Made by a program: the position numbers and the translations under genes
Part shown: in pieces, positions 48,289 to 59,785 of the stretch
Layout: each line of letters begins with the position of its first letter
Position numbering within the stretch: position 1 is the stretch's first letter
The notes under the pieces: model-generated
Databases searched by the model: none
Told to the model about the DNA's origin: nothing
The model's input: the letters and a program-made list of their open reading frames with translations, nothing else
DNA from: Dioscorea cayenensis subsp. rotundata
Lineage: Eukaryota > Streptophyta > Magnoliopsida > Dioscoreales > Dioscoreaceae
Assembly (NCBI RefSeq): GCF_009730915.1
Contig: NC_052474.1
Coordinates: 779,501-843,500 of the forward strand
Length of the DNA stretch: 64,000 bases
Reading direction: 5' to 3'

Positions 48289-50425
48289 TACCAACATGAT
48301 CAATAGGACAATTTTGTGATCAATAATGCATGCAAACGGTCAGGGTAAAGCCAGACATGCATGAGGAATATGATGATCATCATCTCTCAAGCTAAATGCC
48401 TTTCATTCATCACTTCCTTAGAATTTTTTTTCATATATTTAATAACTATATTTGTCAAAAATAATATTAACATTATGTCAATTGAAATTAGATAAATTAA
48501 AACAACTCACATTTTTAAATATTTAATCACCCTCTTTAAAATTCTTTCTCCATGTACCAATGCAATGATCAGACTATGAAAAGTACTAATAATTTTGCAT
48601 GCACACTGTGTATATATATACAGGAATATTGAGAAAGATATTTAGAAGAATGGCAACATTAAACACATGGTCAAATGCTACATAGGAAAGCAGTGGCAGT
48701 AACAGGTGATCTTAAAAGTTGAAAGGATAGATATACAGCCAGCCTTATCACTGTTGTTTGTCGGTTGTTTATAGGCACAAGATTAAAACAAAAGGGAAAA
48801 AAAAAAAAAAGAGCTCAAAAGAGACAGCACCATACACATACAAACACAATAGTGGATGAACAGTACTTGAATATAGGTGATCTTATAATGAGTGTACATC
48901 ATCCCAGAGGGCTAGCATTAACCAAACAGGCAATATTGAGACAACAATATCCAGTGGGTCATTGGATACAGTGCTTATCACTTTCAATGATTCAAAGAAA
49001 ACAAGTGGGTAAGATCTTCTAACTAATAGAAGCTGCTTCTTTTGAAGCTGATAATTGTTCTTGTAATATAAACATATGATCAATGAGATAGAACTAATTT
49101 AACATTGAAATTCATGCATATGCATGCTGTAAAGCTTGGAATTTTTTTAATACGTAACAGTGAATAAAGATTATACTTATCAATGTAATTAACTGCAGTG
49201 GAATGCTAAAAATTAACCTTTTTTTTTTAAATCATGAGTACATTGGAGACCAATATCTATCTTTTTCATAAATGAAGATGCTGTACTGGAAAATTGTGGG
49301 GCTATATTCATCATATTTAAGCGCACTATAATTAAAAAAAATTAAATTGATTTTCTCACATATATATATACCTCATCATCTTGATTTCATGATACAGTAC
49401 AATTATAAAATCAATCAACTACTATAACCCTTTTCAACAGACATGACAAATGACAATTGACATCTCAATTATGTATGTGTGACAACATTATGGTGAATCC
49501 ACATAATTATTATGTACACCAGTTATGAAAAACTTTGTCCTCAATTTTAATTTTTAATTGACTCGTCAATGTTCAGACGTGACACAAAATGACAAGATTT
49601 TTGCCGGCAAGTGGTTGTGTTGAAACTTGCCATTTGTTGGTCATTCAAATCAATTAATTAATGGTGAACAGGGCATGCATGATGCATGCACTACGTAAGC
49701 ATACAAGTATTCACTATTCACTGAAGTAAATAAATAGATAAGACACACATGTGCATGCAAGTTTGAATGCGAAGCATTCCATGTATGTAGCCCAAAATAT
49801 ATAATAAATAATAATGAGTTTATGGTACTCTCATAGGTGACAATGTTTACTGTTGATGGATTGGAGCCCAGATAGAACCAGAAATCATCACTGTACCCTC
49901 CGGACAATGAGTCACACTAGCTAGCTAGAAGCTAGGTCTTCGGTGAAGCTAACTATAGCCAGTTAGTTCAGTGCATGATTGGACGTGTATACGTGGTGGT
50001 TAGTTAAACTTTGTGCCGCCCCAGAGAACACAGCATATAGGCAGGCTAGGCAGCTGACTGTTTAACTCCAAACTAGAGTAGTTTTAGTATATATTTTGTT
50101 TTAACTCCAAAGTCCAAAGGTAAATGCATGGGGGGCAATCAAAAACGCTAGCTACAATTAACAAATCAAACATAAACACACACACACATATATATATAAT
50201 ATAATATAATATAATATAATATAATATAATATAAACGCATAGAGAGATGAAGAGGGTTTGTGGGAGAAAGGCAAACAGTAATTGATCCAAACTCCTCGTT
50301 TCTAACCCATGACAGCGCGCCAAACGGTCAAAATCTAGCTAGTCAAACCAGGCTCTAGTATTCACGTGAAGTTAAGTCACAACGGCATGCAAAGAGGTGC
50401 CATATATCATATATATATATATATA
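48289..50425. other. Intergenic
   Basis: AT-rich, with no recognisable gene. A (TATAA)n tract occurs at about 50196-50233 preceded by a short (CA)n run, and a C/G-poor 3' end leads to the promoter of the gene at 50.66 kb. Short frames at 48765-49022 and elsewhere lack family signatures. Confidence 0.45.
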
Positions 50426-50550
50426 TATTGGCTTCTATTCCAAAAAGGTGCCACTCAAAAGAATGTTTCAATAAATGGGTGCTTCAACGTCCAACCGATG
50501 CAACCAATATATACATATTGGCTTCTCTTCCAAAAAGGTGCCACTCAAAA
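50426..50550 (+). repeat. Pair of 35-bp direct repeats upstream of the 50.66-kb gene
   Basis: The copies at 50426-50460 and 50516-50550 share tattggcttct and ccaaaaaggtgccactcaaa, with a single mismatch. They lie 110-230 bp before the ATG at 50659. Confidence 0.85.
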
Positions 50551-50658
50551 TAACAAATATATATATATATATATACACACACTATATTATAATAAGAATA
50601 GTCCCATACATGTATACCCTTCCATATATATATCCTCACTCTCTCCATTCATATATTA

Positions 50659-51609
50659 ATGGCTACCGTCTATGAAACCTTACTTTACCACAAGATGGAC
50701 AGGAGACTCTACAAAGAAGTCATGGCAATGGGCCGTATTCCAGAATTGGCTCGTAATATCATCACTCTATGGATGTGGCTTGAATTAATAGGTATCAAAG
50801 TCATTTACCACCTCCAAGATATTTCTACCTCTACTTGTTTGTTTTTGAGTTTCATCAAGGAAGCAGAGGCCATTCTCAAAGTTATTCGTCAAGATTCACC
50901 ACCTTCTCATAAAGATGAGTTAAAAACTCTGCCATTTACTGCTGCTTTCTCCATGAAGCCTATCAACCTTCAATTTTTTTACCATCACAGTGATGTAGTG
51001 GTTAGAGGATTAACTTATTTACTGAATGAGATTGGCACTCTCATCTTCAACGAGGAAATGAACCATATGTTTCATACTTATGATATGGCATTAAGCTTTG
51101 CAAAACAACAAGGAGTGAGGTCACCATGCATGCCTAAGAAGCTAGCCATGCAATATAACCCTCAAGTTATTCAATATTCTTCCAGCTTAGCGGATCACCG
51201 CTCCCTTTTCATCACTTTTTCAAAGGGACTTCCTCTAAAGAGAGAGGAAATAGCGGAGTATTTCAATAAGTATGCACTATATATAGGGGCCTTTTTATTC
51301 ATTGTTATATATATATATATATATATTGCATCCATTCATTCATTCATTTTATATATTATTTATCACTTGTTAATTTGGTGATTATATATATATGCATGAT
51401 TTTGTAGGAAGTTGGGGCATTGTGTGGAGAGAGTGATGATGGAGCGCACACCAGTGGGAGTGGCGCCAATGTATGGAAGAATAGTGTTTGTGATTGAAGC
51501 TGTGATTGATATTTTACTGAATGGAGAGAACATCATCAAGTTTTCAATCAAGGGAAGACAAGTTTGGGGGAGGAAATATATTCCTAGAAATATTGGCCGC
51601 AAATTTTAA
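50659..51609 (+). CDS. Plant protein of unknown function with C-terminal RRM-like region, two exons
   Basis: Exon 1 is 50659-51269 and exon 2 is 51408-51609; the GT-AG intron contains a (TA)n tract and splits a Lys codon, giving 270 residues. The N-terminal half opens with a helical block (IITLWMWLELIG) and continues with EAEAILKVI and PINLQFFYHHSDVVVRGLTYLLNEI. After a variable linker the C-terminal 80 residues start DHRSLFITFSKGLPLKREEIAEYFN and continue into exon 2 with MYGRIVFVIEAVIDILLNG. That pattern resembles an RRM fold (an RNP-like ITFSKG strand, a helix and a GRIVF strand). I associate it with a plant family of uncharacterised proteins. RNA binding is an inference from the pattern, not shown. 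No signal peptide is seen. Confidence 0.75.
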
Positions 51610-53393
51610 ATAAAATTGTTCATGTTTGATGATCATAGAAGAAGTAAATTTATGGGTTTGAAAATTTAAATAATTAATTAATTTTGTATTTTTAATGCTT
51701 ATGATAGTATAAAATATTTCAATTTAATTACTTATATTTAATAAATTAGTTTAGTTCTTTTAGTTCTATGACTTTATTTGTTTAGAATTAATCATGAGGT
51801 ACAAGCCAAGGGCAAGATGAATTTCTTGCCTCAATTTTTTCTGAAATAGCTAGTGTCAAACCCAGGAGCAATAGTAAGAGATTATATTAGTGGCTAGCTT
51901 TAGTGGTCTTGTTCAACTGCTAACAAGAATAGCTTTTCTCTTTCGACCGGTGCTCACTTTTGGTGCTTTTATATATATATATATATATATATATAAGTAG
52001 TAGTTGATCCTTGAAAAGGGTCAAGGTACCATATGAAGAGGTAGAATTAATAAAGTTAATTTAAAATATACTCCTTCCGTTCATTTTTAGTTGTCAATTT
52101 TACCTAATTCACACTGATTAAAAAAAATTGGTTAAAAATAATTAATTACCTGTATTTTATAAAAAATTTCATTACTTTTCAAAACTACCCCTATTTAAAA
52201 CTCCACTAGTGAAGTATATAGTTTAATGTTTAGTTGATTGTGATTTATTGAAAATTGTATAAATACATTAAATTAAAGGGTAAATTTAGAAAGAATTATT
52301 TAGTACTGCATAAAATTTCTAATGTGATAAGTAAAAATAAACAGAGAAGAGCTCCAAAATGTGACAACTAAAAAAAAAAGGAGGGGAGCATTTATTAATA
52401 TTACAATTGTATGATAACATGTGAGAATTCTTTATCATACATATGTTTTCTCAAAATTAAAAATTTGTTCTAGTGGTTGTTTGTCCTCCTTTGTAACAAA
52501 GTTTTGGTTCGACTTTTTGTTTATATTCAGGTTGCTTTATTTTATTTATTTTTAATAAATGTAAGTTTCTTTTAAGCAATATATATTTCATACAGAGAAC
52601 CTCCTCGTCATCTCGAGACCTCCATAGATTTTAAATTTAGAAATCTCCACAATAGTTATTGAATTTGCATGCAATAATTATGATTTATTTTTCAGTGTTA
52701 AATAGTATACAATAATATTATATTCAGCAATACCAAAGAGTATCTTAATTACACATTAATTTTATACATTGTTTGTATAAATAATAGATGCTAGATGATG
52801 ATCCAATGATTGTTATTAAACATCCATAGTAAACGGTGCATTTGCGGATGTCAGTAACTGACATATATATATATATTATTAATCTCTATAATTTCATAGA
52901 TTTTTGCATAAATAGTTTTAAAAAAATAATAAGTTATGTTGCATTAATTAATTACCCAGGTTATATTCAATAATACGGTTTTACATAGATAGGCAAATCA
53001 ATAGCTCAATTCAAGGGGAGGTTATGCCAACTAGACATTTGATGTTGAATCGTTTAACAATTTATAAATATATCCTTTTGCGAGGGTTTGAAGTGATTTG
53101 AACAGCTTAAAATTGTCTTATTGCGAGCGCTCACGCACTTATATTAAATTTAAATAATTGTAAGATAATTTGAATTCTATCCACTTTTATTACATTAATT
53201 TTAATTTAAATTAAAAAAAAAACCGTTTATATTCATATCCAAGATAATCCTAGTTCTTTTAGGATTATGATTCCTACTTCTAATCACTGTTTACACACTG
53301 TTATATATATAATCAAATCCTTCCCTTGTATTTCACTTCTCATCCATCACTCACACTTTTAATCACTCAATATAGAAATTAGAAGGTGAATCA
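51610..53393. other. Intergenic between unknown gene and cyclin gene
   Basis: AT-rich, no gene. It holds a Stowaway-like MITE (52071-52388), a (TA)n tract at about 51971-51994, possible MITE-related sequence at 52.6-52.8 kb (words shared with 10.5-10.75 kb) and the cyclin promoter. Confidence 0.45.
52071..52388. mobile_element. Stowaway-like MITE (Tc1/mariner type)
   Basis: The left end ctccttccgttc...tttagttgtca and the right end in reverse complement (ctcccctcc...tttagttgtcac) match over about 30 bp, and ctcc.tccgt is the classic Stowaway terminal sequence. A TA precedes the left end; the right-hand duplicate has mutated to ca. The interior is AT-rich and non-coding. Confidence 0.7.
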
Positions 53394-53532
53394 ATGGCTG
53401 CAGAGAGATACAGGAACATGCCTCAAGTTGTGGCCTTCTTTGGCACTGAACTTGAATCACTGGTGCAATACACTGACCAGAGCTTTATACAAGATCTGAA
53501 GATCTTGACAGTGTTTCACCGGCAAAGGCCAC

Positions 53533-53957
53533 TGATGCACGGGGCTCAGCAGGTGGCACCAGGAAGAGTAATCGCAAGAATCAAGGTGTCAAAGGAGTTA
53601 AATTCACAGATTTTGTGATGAGTTAATGATTTTAGTATTAAGTAATTAGCAGATAATATAGTGAATTAGTGGTTATATAAAGGTTGTAATTTCGGAGAGA
53701 AAAGTCCATTAGAGGGGTTGTTATTGTTGGTGGGACTGTTACGCACGTGAGATGTTTGTGGAAATGCCAAGACACAGGCGAGGTTGTTACAATCGTGATG
53801 ATGATTCGTTTATAAACCGAATCATCGAGTAAATGATAGCAAGGAATATTTTGCTCAGTCTTGCCCCCCTGTCTTCTTCTCCAATTCTCATCCCTTTTCT
53901 TTTCCCTTCTCCTTCTTCTCTCCTCTCTTGAACCTCTTCCTTTCCTTTGCTGCATCA
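53533..53957 (+). repeat. Gypsy 5' LTR
   Basis: A 425-bp LTR bounded by TGATGCA and TGCATCA inverted ends. The following tttggtgctttcattga is the probable primer-binding region. Its first 86 bp correspond to the sequence that, in the 3' LTR, encodes the end of the polyprotein. Confidence 0.93.
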
Positions 53958-53979
53958 ATTTGGTGCTTTCATTGACTTC

Positions 53980-56766
53980 ATGACGGACGGCATGGTGACG
54001 CGCGCTCGTGCTGTAGATGATCAGCTCTCGGCAATGGCCGAACAGCTGGCTCGTCACGACGCTGCCCTCACGAAGCTGGACTCTCTTTGTTCCACGGTGC
54101 AGCTCCATTCTGATTCTTTTGAAGTCCTCCGCAAGACCCAGGCAGAGTCATTCGAAGCTCTGCGTAGCTCGATGGCTTCCCAGCAAAACATCCTCACCGA
54201 GATGATGATAAAGCTTCAAAGTCTTGACAGATCCACATCATCTTCGTCCCAACCTCCACTTCTTCCTTTACCATCACCACCACTTCATCCTCATCATCCT
54301 CACTTAGCCTTACCCTCTCCTTCGTTCCAATCAAACTCGTCCGGCTCTTTTAACCGTCCTCCCAAAATCATTGTCCCTGCTTTTTCCGGTGAGGACGTCA
54401 TGGGTTGGTTGTTTCAGATGAATCACTACTTCGTCTTCAACCACATACCCGACGACCAGCGCTTGGACATCGCAACCTTCTACATGGCTGGACCGGCGCT
54501 GCAGTGGTTTCAATGGCTCCATTCTACATCTCAACTGTCCAATTGGGAATCCTTTGTTCGCCAAATCGAACTCCGATTTGGGCCTTCGTCATTCATCAAT
54601 CATGAAGCCAGATTGTTCAAGCTCCGCCAAACTTCCACGGTCACGGCCTATCTCCAGGAATTTGAGGGTTTGTCCAATCGTGTTCCTGGCCTCAGTCAAC
54701 AAAGTCTCCTAAACTGTTTTCTCTCCGGTCTTCGGGATGAGATTCAACGGGAACTCTATATGGTGAAACCAACCTCTCTTCATGATGCCATGGGATTAGC
54801 AAGATTGGTGGAGGATAAGTGCAACGCTGGCCGTTTGAGTTTCAATCGACCACCATATCCTCGGCTGCTTCCTGCTCCGTCCACACCACCAGGACCCCGG
54901 CCTGCACCTCTTCCTATCAAGAGGCTATCACCGGCAGAAATGGCTGCGAGGAGAGAAAAGGGCCTCTGCTTTAATTGTGACGCCAAGTTTGTCCCGGGTC
55001 ACAAGTGTAAACCAGCCGTGTTTCTCTGTTTGTTGGTGGATGCTGAGGATCCGCCGCCGGCGGATGTGGAACCTGCACCGGATGAATCCACTCCTCTACC
55101 CACGACTCCTGAAGAAGAGATGGTGATTCCAGAAGAGCCTAGTATATCCTTCCATGCTTTAATGGGACAACTGGTTCCCTCTACACTGAAGCTAGCCGGC
55201 ACAATCAACGGCCATAACGTCGTCGTCCTGGTCGATGGGGGCTCGACGAACAATTTCATTCAATCCCGACTGGCCGCTCATCTCCACTTACCAATTCAGG
55301 CATCTGCACACATGCGGGTCACCGTGGGAAATGGCGATGCGCTGTCCTGTGGGGGTGAATGCATCGGCGTGCCATTGATGATCGGAGGTGCGACATTTAA
55401 TGTTGATCTCTTATTACTGCCTATTTACGGTGCTGATTTGGTCCTAGGCGTCCAATGGATGCTGCGATTAGGTCCAATTTTATTTGATTATGAAAATTTA
55501 TGGATGGAGTTTAATTACAATGGGAATCGGGTTCGGTTGACTGGGCTTACTCAACCCCAATTTAATCTGATTCGGACGGCGGCATTACAAAAATCGGGCT
55601 CGGACAACATGCAATTCTATCATCTTACCATCACATCCAGTGACCCGCACCCGATTCCATTAGACTCGGATGCCCCTCTGAGCTTTATTAACGCCGTCAG
55701 TTCTCTCCTTCGCGAGTTCACAGAGGTCTTTTCCACACCAGCTGGCCTTCCACCGGGGAGAGAGCATGATCACCATATTCCTCTGCTACCAGGTGCGCCA
55801 CCAGTCAACGTGAGGCCGTATCGATATCCGTATTTCCAGAAATCTGAAATTGAGAAGTTGGTGGGTGAGATGATGACCGACGGCCTCATCCGGCCAAGTA
55901 CGAGCCCCTTCTCCTCTCCGGTTCTCCTTGTGAAGAAGAAGGACGGTACATGGCGCTTTTGTGTGGATTATCGAGCTCTCAACGCCGTCACAGTAAAGGA
56001 TCGCTTTCCCATTCCGACGGTGGAGGAATTGCTTGATGAAATTGCCGGTTCCTGCGTCTTCTCTAAGTTGGATCTGCGTTCAGGCTACCACCAGATTAGA
56101 ATCCACCCCACTGATGTGGAGAAGACGGCCTTTCGTACCCATGACGGGCACTACGAATTCTTGGTCATGCCCTTCGGCTTGACGAACGCACCGTCAACGT
56201 TCCAGTCCTTGATGAATTCGATCTTCAGGCAAGTACTTAGAAAATTTGTACTTGTTTTTTTTGATGACATTCTTGTTTATAGTCCAGACTGGAATTCTCA
56301 TGTGGGACACTTGCGCGACGTGTTGGAGAGATTGCGCAATCATCGCCTGTTCGCTAAACTTTCCAAATGTGAGTTTGGGTGCACGAAGATTGGGTACTTG
56401 GGACATGTTATCAGTGGTGACGGGGTTGCTGTTGATCAAGACAAAATTCAAACAATTCAGGATTGGCCGCTTCCTACTTCAGTAAAGGGCCTGCGAGGCT
56501 TTCTGGGGCTTTGCGGTTACTACCGGCGGTTCGTGGCTCACTATGCTACATTGGCTGCCCCATTGACAGAGCTCTTGAGGAAGGATGCGTTCATCTGGAC
56601 CTCCTCCGCTACTCAAGCATTTGAACAATTGAAGGAAGCCTTAACCCGCACCCCTGTTTTACAATTGCCAAATTTCAACGAACCATTCGTGGTTCAAACT
56701 GATGCCTCGGGTACTGGTGTTGGCGCCATTTTGATGCAACAAGGCCATCCTTTGGCTTACTTTTTA
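53980..56766 (+). CDS. Gypsy gag, protease, reverse transcriptase and start of RNase H
   Basis: The first ATG after the LTR is 53980. The frame covers a coiled-coil gag N-terminus, a Pro/Ser/His-rich linker, a capsid-type region with the QWFQWLH motif, a CCHC-like zinc knuckle near 54966-55010 and the aspartic protease, whose active site reads Asp-Gly-Gly at about 55234 rather than the usual Asp-Ser/Thr-Gly. Reverse transcriptase follows, with the KLDLRSGYHQI motif and the catalytic FFDDILVY motif at about 56257. RNase H starts with VQTDASGTGVGAIL near 56695. A frame change near 56767 ends the useful reading. No introns are expected. Confidence 0.88.
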
Positions 56767-58636
56767 GTCGTCTACCAAATCCGCGCCTTCAAGCCGCTTC
56801 CACATACGCCAGGGAGATGTTTGCTATCACAGAGGCAGTCAAGAAATGGCGTCAGTATCTTCTCGGTCGGCGCTTTACAATTCAGACCGACCATCGCAGC
56901 CTTCGTTCATTGTTACACCGGACCATTCAAACTCCAGACCAACAGCGGTGGTTGTTTAAGCTTCTTGGTTATGATTTCGACATTCAATATAAACCAGGAT
57001 CATTGAATGGACCGGCAGATGCTCTGTCCCGCGTTCAAGGTGTATCTTATCATTCTCTGTTCGCCAGTTCACAACCTCACCCTATTATTTGGGATGCACT
57101 GCGTCACGCGTATGCCGCTCACCCTGAAACAACACAGTTAATTTCGGCGGTTATAGCAAATCCTGGTGACCACCCCAATTATGCAATTAGAGATGGTATC
57201 TTGTTCTTCAACAACAAAGTCTGCATTCCTGATGAGTCGGCGCTTATTCCATTACTTTTGGCTGAATTTCATGCTACGCCATCGGGGGGTCACGCTGGCA
57301 TTCAGCGCACCATGGCTCGAATCACCAGTGTCTTTCATTGGCCAGGAATGCTCAAAACAGTCCGTGATTTTGTCTCACAGTGCCCCACATGCCGAGCTTC
57401 CAAGCCGCTTTAATCGTGCCCCTCAAGGGTTGCTACAACCGTTGCCGATCCCAGGGAAGATATGGCATTCAATATCGATGGATTTCATCACTAGTCTCCC
57501 ACCATCCTGTGGCAAAACTACAATTGTTGTGGTGGTCGACCGTCTATCTAAACATGCCCACTTTGCGGCATTGGGGCCTACTATCACTGCCTCCTCAAGT
57601 GGCAGAAATATTGGTGAGGGAGGTTATCAAACTACATGGAATTCCGGCACAGATTGTATCGGATCGTGACCCTATTTTTATGAGTCATTTTTGGAAGGAG
57701 CTATTCCGTCTTCAAGGGACAATGTTAGCAACTAGCAGTGCATACCACCCCCAAACTGATGGGCAGACCGAGGTATTGAATCGTTATTTGGAGGACTATC
57801 TCCGTTGCTTTGCCGCCGACAATCCCCGTCTTTGGACGCGTTTGTTGCCATGGGCGGAATGGCATTATAATACGGCTTGGCATTCGGCAATAAACATGAC
57901 ACCCTTTGAGGCCGTCTTTGGTCGATCACCGCCAACATTGACAGACTACATTACTGGGAGTTCCACTGTGGCGAACGTTGATGATCTCTTATCTGAGCGG
58001 GCCACTGTCATCACTGCCCTCCGTGAGAATTTACAACGTGCCCAGACTCGAATGAGGAATCAAGCGAATGCCAAGCGCACTGATGTGGAATTTTGCCCAG
58101 GTGATTGGGTACTTCTGAAGCTCCAGCCGTATCGGCAGAGTTCTTTAGCCCGACGTACAACACACAAACTCTCAATGCGTTTCTTCGGGCCTTTTCAGAT
58201 CGAGGAACGAATTGGCGCGGTAGCTTACCGTTTGCAATTACCGGAGACTGCTAAACTGCATAATGTTTTTCACGTCTCTCGGTTGAAGAGGTTCAAGGGT
58301 AGTCCAGACCAATTTATCAACCCATTACCTGCAAATTTTATAGGCCAGCATCCTCTTTTGACTCCCAAGTCTGTTATGAAGTATCGGGATATTATAAATG
58401 GTTCCCAGGTTGTTCCGCAGGTCTTGGTGCATTGGGAGGGACAGCAGGAGTCTGATGCTACATGGGAAGATACCCAGGCTTTCAAGGATACGTTTCCTGA
58501 ATTTGCCCTTGAGGACAAGGGTGTGGTGAACCGGGGGACAATTGATGCACGGGGCTCAGCAGGTGGCACCAGGAAGAGTAATCGCAAGAATCAAGGTGTC
58601 AAAGGAGTTAAATTCACAGATTTTGTGATGAGTTAA
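56767..58636 (+). pseudogene. Gypsy RNase H end, integrase and chromodomain, with frame changes
   Basis: RNase H resumes in another frame (from 56817), followed by the integrase HHCC zinc finger (about 57276-57403). The frame changes again near 57400 and near 57590, between the first catalytic Asp (near 57481) and the SDRD motif near 57660. The remaining core is intact to the DGQTE motif near 57762. A GPF/Y-like region (FFGPFQIEERIG) and a chromodomain (VLVHWEGQQESDATWED) follow. The polyprotein ends at 58636, inside the 3' LTR. Confidence 0.85.
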
Positions 58637-58970
58637 TGATTTTAGTATTAAGTAATTAGCAGATAATATAGTGAATTAGTGGTTATATAAAGGTTGTAAT
58701 TTCTGGAGAGAAAAGTCCATTAGAGGGGTTGTTATTGTTGGTGGGACTGTTCTGGCACGTGAGATGTTTGTGGAAATGCCAGCACAGCAGGCAGGTTGTT
58801 ACAATCGTGATGGTGATTCGTTTATAAACCGAATCATTGAGTAAATGATAGCAAGGAATATTTTGCTCAGTCTTGCCCCCCCTGTCTTCTTCTCCAATTC
58901 TCATCCCTTTTCTTTTCCCTTCTCCTTCTTCTCTCCTCTCTTGAACCTCTTCCTTTCCTTTGCTGCATCA
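58543..58970 (+). repeat. Gypsy 3' LTR
   Basis: A 428-bp partner of the 5' LTR. The polyprotein reading frame crosses into it and stops at 58636. Confidence 0.93.
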
Positions 58971-59521
58971 GCCACTGAACATGTCCATCCGTGTGTTTCT
59001 TAAGCGTATCTGGCCCAGAGTAAACTGCAGTTTATCGTGTTACATCGTCGCATATATTTATCTCCGAAGGTTTACTAAAAGATATCCATTGGCCCTCATA
59101 GACTCATATAGCATCCACAACTTCATCATCACCAGTCTTCTTCTCGCCGCGAAGTTTATGCATAACAAGTAAGAGTGACATTGATGATCATTTAGTTTTG
59201 ATTGAAGTTTTCTCAGTTTTCATCATCTGTTATCTGATAGATATTATTTGTTGTTAATGCAGAAAGTATAAGAATCCTGATTTCGCGATCCTCGGGTTGT
59301 TGCCGAAGGCAGAGATGCACATGTTGGAAACTAAGTTTCTGGCTGCCATAGACTACAGATTGCATGTATCAACTGAAGAGTATATGAACATCTGCATCTG
59401 GATGAGTATGAGTATGAGTAAAACTTCTGAAATCTGTCCTTCTCCTTCCTGCTGCTATGAAGGATTGCATCAACATTCACATGAAGATCATGGACAATTT
59501 TTTTTTTCTTTCTTTTTTTAG

Positions 59522-59785
59522 CTTTTTAATATATATCTTGTTTGTAAAAAGTCACATGGACTAGGTTTTATATTGCAGTCTTTGTATAATTTCAGACTTG
59601 GCATACATACACTGCAACTGTGAATAAACAGGCATATTGCTTTCGAAATTTAAACACAAAATTACAACATTGTTTGGAATATATGTAACAATTCGCACAC
59701 AGTATGATTGGAGATGATATCTGCTGATGATAGTTGACTTAAAACTAAAAAGAAAAATTACAACCATAGGTAAATTAAACATGTT
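59522..59785. other. Convergent 3' gap between cyclin and WRAP73-like genes
   Basis: A 264-bp AT-rich gap that probably carries the 3' UTRs of both convergent genes; no other feature is seen. Confidence 0.5.

Larger units (their letters stand above)
53533..58970 (+). mobile_element. Ty3/Gypsy chromovirus-type LTR retrotransposon, recent, frameshifted
   Basis: LTRs at 53533-53957 and 58543-58970 begin TGATGCA and end TGCATCA. The target duplication gccac is present at 53528-53532 and 58971-58975. The LTRs differ by roughly ten substitutions/indels in 427 bp, so insertion is fairly recent. Total length is 5.4 kb. Domain order is gag, protease, reverse transcriptase, RNase H, integrase, chromodomain. 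The chromodomain marks a chromovirus; the short LTRs and overall size suit the Reina clade, although Tekay cannot be excluded by eye. A purine-rich tract (ccggggga) precedes the 3' LTR. At least three frame changes make it defective. Confidence 0.95.
53394..59521 (+). pseudogene. P/U-type cyclin gene disrupted by a Gypsy retrotransposon in exon 1
   Basis: Coding parts are 53394-53532 before the insertion, 58976-59168 after it, and a second exon 59263-59521; the intron 59169-59262 is GT-AG. The N-terminal part (QVVAFFGTELESLVQ...VFHRQRP) and the part after the insertion (MSIRVFLKRIW...CYIVAYIYLRRFT...FIITSLLLAAKFMHN) are the cyclin box of plant CYCP/CYCU proteins, which bind A-type CDKs and link phosphate/nutrient signals to division. 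The 5-bp target duplication gccac restores the frame when one copy is ignored, so the gene was intact before insertion. As it stands the first part continues into LTR sequence and stops at 53618 after 74 residues. The 3' end departs from the family, ending in a poly-Phe tail. Confidence 0.88.

Noticed and set aside
48765-49022. 85-codon open frame
   Set aside because: Starts in a poly-A-like run and lacks any motif, splice partner or homology I recognise.
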